From JBKJTP01 sp046590195 (lineage in GTDB: Bacteria > Bacteroidota > Ignavibacteria > Palsa-1295), in assembly GCA_046590195.1 (NCBI GenBank), contig JBKJTP010000226.1, positions 1 through 20,003 on the forward strand: DNA of 20,003 nt, written 5' to 3'. The first letter of the stretch is position 1. Every line of letters starts with the position of its first letter. The notes under the pieces were generated by a model. That model was not told the origin of the DNA. It made no database searches and was given only the letters and a program-made list of their open reading frames with translations. Positions 14,892 through 20,003 of the stretch are shown here, one piece after another. Made by a program: the position numbers and the translations under genes.

Positions 14892-15862
14892 TAAGCAAGG
14901 AGATCTCTGACAGCTTTCTCGATCGAAGCGACAGATGGCAGGATCATCTTCTCGAGATCGGGTGCAAACGGTACAGGCGAATCATATGCAGCAACTCGTT
15001 TGACCGGAGCATCGAGCGAATCGAACGCTTTATCGGTGATCCTTGCTGCTACTTCTGCACCGAAGCCGGCGGTAAGCGCATCTTCGTGAATGACGAGTGC
15101 ACGATTCGTCTTGCGAACACTTGCGAGAATTGCTTCCTCGTCAAGAGGGATCAAGGAGCGCAGATCGATCACCTCGATATTGATGCCTTCTCTCGAAAGC
15201 TTCTCTGCAACTTCGACTGAAAGAGGCACCGTGCCACCATATGTGATGATCGAAAGATCTTTTCCCTCTCGAGCAGTTCTCGCCTTTCCGATCTCGATAA
15301 TGTATTCTCCCTCTGGAACATCCTCTTTTAATGAGCGATACAATCGCTTGTGCTCGAAGTAAAGCACTGGGCTCTCATCTCGGATGGAGGCGATCAAGAG
15401 TCCCTTCGCATCCATGGGTGTAGCTGGACAAACGATCTTAAGTCCCGGCTGATGCGCGAACCACGCCTCAGGATTACGGGAGTGGAATGGCCCGCCGCTA
15501 AGTCCACCTCCGCTAGGACAGCGAATGACAATCGGCACGGACAGATTCCAGCGATAAGCTGTTGTGCCAGCAACCGTAACGATCATGTTGAATGCGTTCG
15601 TGATGAAGTCGGCGAACTGCATCTCTGCCACAGGCCTGAACCCGCAGAGCGATGCGCCAATGGCTGCTCCGACAATACCTGCTTCAGCGATCGGCGTGTC
15701 AATTACTCGGTCCTGGCCGAACTTGTCGTACAATCCTTTGGTGGCCTTGAATGCACCGCCATAAGGTCCGATATCCTCGCCTATCAGAAAGACCGAAGGA
15801 TCACGCTCCATCTCATATCGGAGTGCATTGTTGATCGCTTCGATGTAGGTCATCATCGCCAT
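14888..15862 (-). CDS. 2-oxo acid dehydrogenase E1 component, beta subunit
   Basis: This is the beta chain of a thiamine-diphosphate E1 enzyme (pyruvate or branched-chain 2-oxo acid dehydrogenase), which decarboxylates the oxo acid and passes the acyl group to the E2 lipoyl arm. The 324 residues are the usual length. Visible are FLIGEDIGPYGG (25-36), DTPIAEAGIVGAAIGA (55-70) with Glu60, which should contact the thiamine ring, MQFADFITNAFN (81-92), GGGLSGGPFHSRNPE (118-132), YFEHKRLYR and VIDLRSLIPLDEEAI. The beta motifs do not separate pyruvate (pdhB) from branched-chain (bkdB) forms, so no symbol is given. The alpha subunit, E2 and E3 are not in the window, so the holoenzyme must be completed elsewhere. 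Starts at 15862, 15856 and 15853 are all possible (MAMMTYIEA); the latter two overlap the stop of a short leader frame. Confidence 0.93.
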   Translation of the reverse strand: MAMMTYIEAINNALRYEMERDPSVFLIGEDIGPYGGAFKATKGLYDKFGQDRVIDTPIAEAGIVGAAIGASLCGFRPVAEMQFADFITNAFNMIVTVAGTTAYRWNLSVPIVIRCPSGGGLSGGPFHSRNPEAWFAHQPGLKIVCPATPMDAKGLLIASIRDESPVLYFEHKRLYRSLKEDVPEGEYIIEIGKARTAREGKDLSIITYGGTVPLSVEVAEKLSREGINIEVIDLRSLIPLDEEAILASVRKTNRALVIHEDALTAGFGAEVAARITDKAFDSLDAPVKRVAAYDSPVPFAPDLEKMILPSVASIEKAVRDLLAY

Positions 15863-15888
15863 ATCAGTAACGAAGAAGGAGCCAGCAT
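15853..15888 (-). CDS. Possible 11-codon leader peptide before the E1-beta gene
   Basis: The minus strand reads AAGGAG, six bases, then ATG, which is ideal ribosome-site geometry. The frame encodes MLAPSSLLIWR and stops at TGA inside the ATGATG of the E1-beta start, giving ATGA and TGATG overlaps. The AAGGAG is itself the 5' arm of the 15876-15900 hairpin, with the ATG at its loop. Coupled reinitiation is a reasonable reading because the E1-beta start has no ribosome site of its own. Such a short frame could also be chance. Confidence 0.3.
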   Translation of the reverse strand: MLAPSSLLIWR

Positions 15889-15900
15889 TGCTGGCTCCTT
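15876..15900 (-). terminator. Strong hairpin between P5C dehydrogenase and E1-beta genes
   Basis: AAGGAGCCAGC pairs perfectly with GCTGGCTCCTT around a 3-base loop, an 11-bp GC-rich stem beginning 10 bases after the P5C dehydrogenase stop. The following bases TTCTTCGTTACT are only moderately T-rich. It fits an intrinsic terminator of the upstream gene, possibly leaky. The stem ends 13 bases before the first E1-beta ATG, so it may instead act as an attenuator or translation switch: one arm is a Shine-Dalgarno sequence and the other, CTCCTT, is its complement. Confidence 0.5.
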
Positions 15901-15910
15901 AAATACAATG

Positions 15911-17554
15911 TTAGCGCCCAGCTCGAACTCGCTTCTTCGTGCCGCGAGTCTTCTTCGTGATCGAGGTGATCTTCTCCGCTACTGATTTCGGCTGCAGGAA
16001 CAGCAACAAGTAATCAGGGCCACCAGCCTTCGAATCTGTACCGCTCATGTTGAAGCCACCAAATGGATGGACTCCTACTAGTGCGCCAGTGCACTTGCGA
16101 TTGAGATAGAGATTGCCGACGAAGAATTCTTTTTCAGCTTTCTCAAGATTCTTTCGGCTCTTTGTGAAGACCGCTCCCGTCAACCCGAACTCCGTATTGT
16201 TAGCGATCTGAAGCGCCTGATCAAAGTTCTTTGCTGGTGTTATTGCCAGCACTGGGCCGAATATCTCTTCCTGCGAAAGTCGTGCTTCTGGCTTGATATC
16301 GGCAAAGACCGTCGGTTCGATATAATAACCTTCAGCTTGCAACGGATATCCACCAGCGATAAGCTTACCTTCCTTCTTTCCGATCTTAATGTAATCGAGG
16401 ATGCGCTTATATGCGCGTTCGCTTACGACTGGACCCATACGAATATTATCGATCGGATCGCCAACTTCGATCTGGTTGACGCGTTCGACGATCTTCTCAA
16501 GCATCCTATTATAGACTGGCTGCTCGATGATCGCGCGTGAGCAAGCCGAGCACTTCTGTCCCTGGAAGCCGAATGCTGCCGCTACGATGCCGTCTGCAGC
16601 TTCATCCAGATCTGCATCCTTCGCAACAACGATCGCGTCCTTGCCACCCATTTCTGCGACGACGCGCTTGATCCACTTCTGTCCTTTTTGCGGCTCGGCT
16701 GCATTCTGATTGATGCGAAGTCCAACCTGCTTCGCCCCGGTGAAGGAGATGAATCGAGTGAGCGGATGCTTCACGAGTGCATCGCCAACTTCACCGCCAG
16801 GAGAAGCGAAGAAAGTGATAACATTCTTCGGCAGACCAGCCTCGAGCAAGATCTGGTATGCAAGCCAGCCCATCATCGGCGAATCGCTTGATGGCTTTAG
16901 CACAACTGTGTTACCGGCAACGATCGCAGCTGCTGTGGTACCGAGCAAGATCGCGAACGGGAAATTCCAAGGCGGGATGACGAGGCCAACGCCAAGTGGT
17001 AGATATTCGAGATACCCTATCTCACCCTTGTTACCGACAACTGGCTGAGGACCAGCCTTCTCAAGCATCAAGCGCCCGTAGTACTCAAGAAAATCAATAC
17101 CTTCAGCCGTATCTGCATCTGCTTCAGGCCAATTCTTTCCAACCTCGAGGATCATCCATGCGTTGATCTCGTAACGTCGCTCGCGGCAGATATCTGCAGC
17201 GCGGAAGAGAATTGCAGCTCGCTCTTCTGCTGGCGTCTGCTTCCAGTCTTCAAAGGCTTCCGCGGCGCTGGTAATAGCGTTATCAACAAGCTTTCTTGTG
17301 CCTTCTGCGAACTTGCCGATCACCTGAGTCGGGTGCGCAGGATTGGTCGAGGTGATCCACTCCTTTGTGAAGACCTTTTTGCCAGCGATGACAAGTGGAT
17401 ACTCCTTGCCGAGTTTACGTATCACCTGCGCGAGTGCCTTCTCTTGTTTGCTGCGGATGATCGGGTCAGAGAAATCGACGAAGGTCTCGTTCTTAAATGG
17501 CGCTACTTTCTTCGCTGAGGACTTCTTAACTAAGGGCTTCTTCGCTGAAGGCAT
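15911..17554 (-). CDS. pruA: 1-Pyrroline-5-carboxylate (L-glutamate gamma-semialdehyde) dehydrogenase
   Basis: The enzyme oxidises glutamate gamma-semialdehyde to glutamate with NAD+, the second step of proline breakdown (also called rocA). Its 547 residues belong to the single-domain P5C dehydrogenase branch of the aldehyde dehydrogenase family. Visible are the N-terminal EYPLVIAGKK region, IPPWNFPF (193-200), the cofactor stretch VVLKPSSDSP (217-226), FTGAKQVG (271-278), catalytic Glu301 in AEMGGKD, catalytic Cys335 in GQKCSACSR, and the diagnostic tail VGVHPFGGFNMSGTDSKAGG with LLFLQPKSV. Compared with the usual 515 or so residues it carries about 20 extra Lys/Ala/Ser-rich residues at the N-terminus and a Lys/Arg-rich C-terminal tail. 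The ATG at 17554 has no Shine-Dalgarno site. No proline dehydrogenase gene is adjacent, so this is not a bifunctional PutA. Confidence 0.95.
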   Translation of the reverse strand: MPSAKKPLVKKSSAKKVAPFKNETFVDFSDPIIRSKQEKALAQVIRKLGKEYPLVIAGKKVFTKEWITSTNPAHPTQVIGKFAEGTRKLVDNAITSAAEAFEDWKQTPAEERAAILFRAADICRERRYEINAWMILEVGKNWPEADADTAEGIDFLEYYGRLMLEKAGPQPVVGNKGEIGYLEYLPLGVGLVIPPWNFPFAILLGTTAAAIVAGNTVVLKPSSDSPMMGWLAYQILLEAGLPKNVITFFASPGGEVGDALVKHPLTRFISFTGAKQVGLRINQNAAEPQKGQKWIKRVVAEMGGKDAIVVAKDADLDEAADGIVAAAFGFQGQKCSACSRAIIEQPVYNRMLEKIVERVNQIEVGDPIDNIRMGPVVSERAYKRILDYIKIGKKEGKLIAGGYPLQAEGYYIEPTVFADIKPEARLSQEEIFGPVLAITPAKNFDQALQIANNTEFGLTGAVFTKSRKNLEKAEKEFFVGNLYLNRKCTGALVGVHPFGGFNMSGTDSKAGGPDYLLLFLQPKSVAEKITSITKKTRGTKKRVRAGR

Positions 17555-17621
17555 TGTGTGCTGCGTTTATCGATGTGAGAATTCTTACAAAAATACGGAG
17601 ATATGGGCGCTGAACTGGAGA

Positions 17622-18155
17622 TCAGGGCTTGGCTGGACGGTACTTGCCGCGAGCGAAGTTGAACCAGTTGATCAACTCTTTGAATGCAGATCGCTGAGGC
17701 TCGAGCAGTAGATTGTAGTCCGTAGCGCCACATTCATCGAACACGAGATTGACTGCTTGCCTCTGATCCGTTCGGCGAATCACGAGCGACATCATCTCAC
17801 CTTGCCCATGCGAACACTTTACTCCGATATCGGTCGAATCGACCATCGTCAAATTACCTCGCTTGACGATCGAGCTGAGTTGATCATAGTCATCGCCTTC
17901 CAAGAATGCCATGCCCGTGACCGTTGCAAACTCGTCTCCAGTGATCCTCGATCGGGTGATATAGGTCATTTGCCCAGACGAGTCGAGACGCATTCCGTCC
18001 GAAGGTCTTGTGCCGATCCCACTAGAGGTAAAGCCAAAAATAAGACGTGGCTCGACAGGCCTAACAGTGTCCACCTTGGGTGCCTCGACCGTCGGCTTCG
18101 TGGTGGAGCAGCTCGAAATTCCGAGAGCGAACAGTATGATCAGAGCTAGCTTCAC
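17622..18155 (-). CDS. Lipoprotein of unknown function, coupled to the GH3 gene
   Basis: I do not recognise the family. The 177-residue product has a short lipoprotein signal, MKLALIILFALGISSC, with acceptor Cys16, then a Pro/Thr/Val-rich linker (about 18-36) and a compact domain of about 140 residues. Two further cysteines, in VKCSHGQGE and FDECGATD, could form a disulfide. The end is helical (FKELINWFNFARGKY). The start is GTG at 18155, supported by GGGAGGA (18161-18167) with a 5-base spacer lying inside the GH3 gene. GTG overlaps the GH3 TGA (GTGA), which is classic translational coupling. An envelope role linked to cell-wall recycling or binding is a reasonable inference from this coupling alone. 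Confidence 0.75.
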   Translation of the reverse strand: MKLALIILFALGISSCSTTKPTVEAPKVDTVRPVEPRLIFGFTSSGIGTRPSDGMRLDSSGQMTYITRSRITGDEFATVTGMAFLEGDDYDQLSSIVKRGNLTMVDSTDIGVKCSHGQGEMMSLVIRRTDQRQAVNLVFDECGATDYNLLLEPQRSAFKELINWFNFARGKYRPAKP

Positions 18156-19708
18156 AGCGATCCTCCCAATGTTTCGAGCACTATGTCGATCGACGTCGTC
18201 GATTCGCTAAAAGTCTTTATCATGCAGGATACGTCTATTCCTTCAAACAGCGGGTCGAGGTACGGACTTCCGAAACAGACCACCGTTAGCCCACGCAGCT
18301 TACGCAGTTCCGGTGAAGCCTCGCGCAGAAGATCCGGCACTGTCGACGTATCGGCCAACCCTCCGATGAATCCTCTGGCCTTGTGAAACACTACCACCAA
18401 TGGACTCTTCCCAACGTCACTACGGAAATCGGTCACGCCTGTTTCTGGAGTGAGGATGACAGTTGGCAGTGTGGACTCGACCCTGTCGGTCAAGTATCTC
18501 GCCTTTGCGACGGCAACGGCCCGAGCATCAGATAAGATTAACACGCCCGTAAAAGCTTCGAAAGGTAGTTCGCCGTTGATCTCCAACGCTCTACGAGCAG
18601 CGTTGTGAGCGAGTTCCAAATGTTCTCGATTATCAATGACTGTTCCAGCATCCGGCGTCTGCTCATCGTGCACCCACCGCTTCATCTCAAAAATGCGTTG
18701 AGCAGATTCCGCAACTCTCTCAGGTGATAAGGAGCCGTCCTCAAGAGCCTTCAGCATGTACTGATACGCCGAGCGGGTATTGACTGGGAGAAGCAATACA
18801 TCGAGACCAGCTTTGAAGGATCGAAGACATGCCTCATCATTCTCGAAGTACTTCGTCAGTCCGTGCATCTCGAGTGCATCGGTTACCAGTATCCCATCGT
18901 ACTTCCACTCTTCTCTTATCATCTTGCAAAGTGCGGCCGACAGTGTGGACGGAAGTTCAGCGTCATCAGCTGTGGCCCCGAGTTGCCTTGCCAATTGAGG
19001 GATCGCAATGTGGGCGAGCATGATCGACTTGACGCCAGCTTCGATGCCTGCTCTGAACGGCACAAATTCCAACTTCTCAAAACGCTCGAGACCGATCGTA
19101 AGCTTCGGCATATCCCTATGCGAGTCGACCTCGGTGTCGCCGTGTCCAGGGAAATGCTTGATCGATCCAGCCACCCGTTCTGATTCAAGTCCTTTGACAT
19201 AAGCTGCCACATTCGCAGAGACGGTCTCGGGGTCCTCCCCGAATGCGCGAGTATTGATGATCGGGTTCTTGTGGTTCGAATTGACATCGGCCACCGGAGC
19301 GAAATTCCAGTGAAGTCCTAGTGCCTTCATCTCCTTGGCGATAGCCCTTCCCACCGCCTGGGTCTGCTCAAGATCATTTGATCGACCAAGTGCCATGGCG
19401 TCTGGAAACTCGGTGCCGCCATTACGAAGTCGCATTGGTAGGCCCCATTCACAGTCTGCCGAAAACAGAAGCGGTATGCCGTGGCTCTCTCGTGCGAGCT
19501 TTTGGAGGGCTTCGACTGATTCAGCGGTCGATTGTGGCGTTGCGTTGAAGATGCAGAACCCGCCGACCTGATGATCGCGGACCAACTGGTTCATCTCTTC
19601 TGCATATTCCGGATCGTCAACATAGGCGTCCGCCTCGAGCCGAGGCATGAATATCTCGCCTAGCATTTCAGCGATTGAGAGATCCGTAACTTCCTTCTTG
19701 AAATCCAT
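18152..19708 (-). CDS. nagZ: Glycoside hydrolase family 3, NagZ-type beta-N-acetylhexosaminidase
   Basis: NagZ-type enzymes remove N-acetylglucosamine from muropeptides or chitin-like sugars. The 518-residue protein has the GH3 barrel at about 10-345 and a smaller C-terminal alpha/beta domain at about 370-518. Key features are DCEWG (85-89), FAPVADVNSN (136-145), INTRAFGEDP (151-160), KHFPGHGDT (184-192), the NagZ-specific acid-base dyad Asp195/His197 in VDSHRDMP, and the nucleophile Asp277 in ILVTDALEM. All catalytic residues are intact. The DCEWG form is seen in FCB-group enzymes where NagZ usually has DQEGG; many relatives carry a fused beta-lactamase domain, absent here. No signal peptide is seen, so a cytoplasmic place is suggested, fitting wall recycling. 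The ATG at 19708 has no clear ribosome site. The stop overlaps the lipoprotein start. Confidence 0.88.
   Translation of the reverse strand: MDFKKEVTDLSIAEMLGEIFMPRLEADAYVDDPEYAEEMNQLVRDHQVGGFCIFNATPQSTAESVEALQKLARESHGIPLLFSADCEWGLPMRLRNGGTEFPDAMALGRSNDLEQTQAVGRAIAKEMKALGLHWNFAPVADVNSNHKNPIINTRAFGEDPETVSANVAAYVKGLESERVAGSIKHFPGHGDTEVDSHRDMPKLTIGLERFEKLEFVPFRAGIEAGVKSIMLAHIAIPQLARQLGATADDAELPSTLSAALCKMIREEWKYDGILVTDALEMHGLTKYFENDEACLRSFKAGLDVLLLPVNTRSAYQYMLKALEDGSLSPERVAESAQRIFEMKRWVHDEQTPDAGTVIDNREHLELAHNAARRALEINGELPFEAFTGVLILSDARAVAVAKARYLTDRVESTLPTVILTPETGVTDFRSDVGKSPLVVVFHKARGFIGGLADTSTVPDLLREASPELRKLRGLTVVCFGSPYLDPLFEGIDVSCMIKTFSESTTSIDIVLETLGGSL
18161..18167 (-). promoter_or_regulatory. 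Strong ribosome binding site of the coupled lipoprotein gene
   Basis: GGGAGGA on the minus strand sits 5 bases before the GTG at 18155. It is formed by the last Gly-Gly codons of the GH3 gene. It decides the lipoprotein start and shows that the two genes are translated together. Confidence 0.7.
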
Positions 19709-19871
19709 TCAGTGGTTTTAGTGCGGCTTGGATGGAGTGCCCTTAAACAGAATCTTCTGCGTGAAAGTCGCCCGTTTCTCAGCCGATGTTCTTCCCGAAT
19801 CTCTCGAGAAATGTCGCTGTTGCCAACTCGTTCAACTCCGCAGTATCGTTCTGACTTCCTGACCATCGTAA
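19709..19871. other. Divergent gap between the GH3 gene and the edge helicase
   Basis: These 163 bases lie between two genes read away from each other and should contain both promoters. I see no confident -35/-10 pair and no ribosome site before either ATG. Short open frames cross it on both strands but none has a start with a ribosome site or a recognisable product. Confidence 0.35.
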
Positions 19872-20003
19872 ATGAAGTTTACCGCCAGCCAGCACCGCGC
19901 CCTTGACCTGACCAGGCATCTTGGCATTACTGCCAACGCCGGCTCGGGTAAGACCCGTGTGTTGGTCGAGCGCTATGTAAATATCCTCGAGCAGGATTCG
20001 GAG
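19872..20003 (+). CDS. UvrD/AddA-like DNA helicase, first 44 codons (cut by window edge)
   Basis: The frame starts at ATG 19872, directly after an in-frame TAA, and runs off the window. MKFTASQHRALDLTRH holds a Q-motif-like SQHRA, and LGITANAGSGKTRVLVERYV is superfamily 1 motif I (Walker A AGSGKT), typical of UvrD/RecB/AddA helicases. The short distance from the N-terminus to motif I and the LVERYVNIL continuation recall AddA/RecB-type subunits of recombination nucleases more than UvrD itself, but 44 residues cannot settle this. No AddB-like gene lies upstream in the window. Confidence 0.75.
   Translation, partial: MKFTASQHRALDLTRHLGITANAGSGKTRVLVERYVNILEQDSE

Noticed and set aside
15350..15985. 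211-residue open frame on the plus strand crossing the E1-beta start
   Set aside because: Antisense to E1-beta and P5C dehydrogenase, including the hairpin; no coding character.
17555..17621. Possible promoter or terminator between the lipoprotein and P5C dehydrogenase genes
   Set aside because: Only a TTTTTG run and GATAAA at wrong spacing; no stem longer than 4 bp.
19712..19906. 64-codon plus-strand frame before the edge helicase
   Set aside because: Overlaps the helicase start in another frame, Arg/Ser-rich, no ribosome site, no family resemblance.
1..20003. CRISPR array, transposon ends, tRNA or rRNA genes, toxin-antitoxin or defence genes
   Set aside because: I looked for spaced direct repeats, transposase motifs and tRNA arm patterns and found none that I can support; covariance-model and repeat searches were not possible here.

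Overview
The window reads as chromosomal, mostly housekeeping DNA of a bacterium, with genes packed on both strands and no stretch over 300 bases without a gene. A DUF4783-type exported protein, a very large NtrY-like membrane kinase, and a GH3 enzyme with the DCEWG variant of the N-terminal motif point to the FCB group (Bacteroidota, Chlorobiota, Ignavibacteriota, Kapaibacteriota). Several clear Shine-Dalgarno sites fit the deeper branches of that group better than typical Bacteroidota. This placement is inference; no rRNA or tRNA gene is present to fix it.

Layout. Bases 1-50 are a perfect 17-bp inverted repeat that cuts off a recQ helicase gene, most likely a contig-end fold-back. Leftward from 1828 runs a compact group of a small lipoprotein gene, purM (purine synthesis) and recQ. 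Rightward from 1904 are an RlmI-type 23S rRNA methyltransferase and a secreted beta-barrel-like protein. Leftward again, from 9351 to 3890, are a DUF4783 protein, a 1,381-residue sensor histidine kinase and an ICMT-family membrane methyltransferase. Next, also leftward, is the pyrB-pyrC pair (steps 2 and 3 of UMP synthesis). uvrA (nucleotide excision repair) runs rightward from a start divergent from pyrB. Meeting uvrA tail to tail are an E1-beta 2-oxo acid dehydrogenase subunit and, upstream of it, a proline-catabolic P5C dehydrogenase, separated by a strong hairpin. The last leftward group is a GH3 N-acetylhexosaminidase coupled by a GTGA overlap to a second lipoprotein. The right edge holds the first 44 codons of a UvrD/AddA-like helicase.

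Functional links are modest: nucleotide synthesis (purM, pyrB, pyrC), DNA repair (recQ, uvrA, edge helicase), envelope (two lipoproteins, beta-barrel, GH3, ICMT, kinase, DUF4783) and carbon/amino-acid oxidation (E1-beta, P5C dehydrogenase). I see no CRISPR array, transposase, toxin-antitoxin pair, prophage or biosynthetic cluster, and no convincing new multi-gene system. The items most worth a second look are the hairpin with an embedded 11-codon reading frame before the E1-beta gene, the orphan giant kinase and its unclear start, the lipoprotein coupled to the GH3 gene, and the fold-back at base 1.
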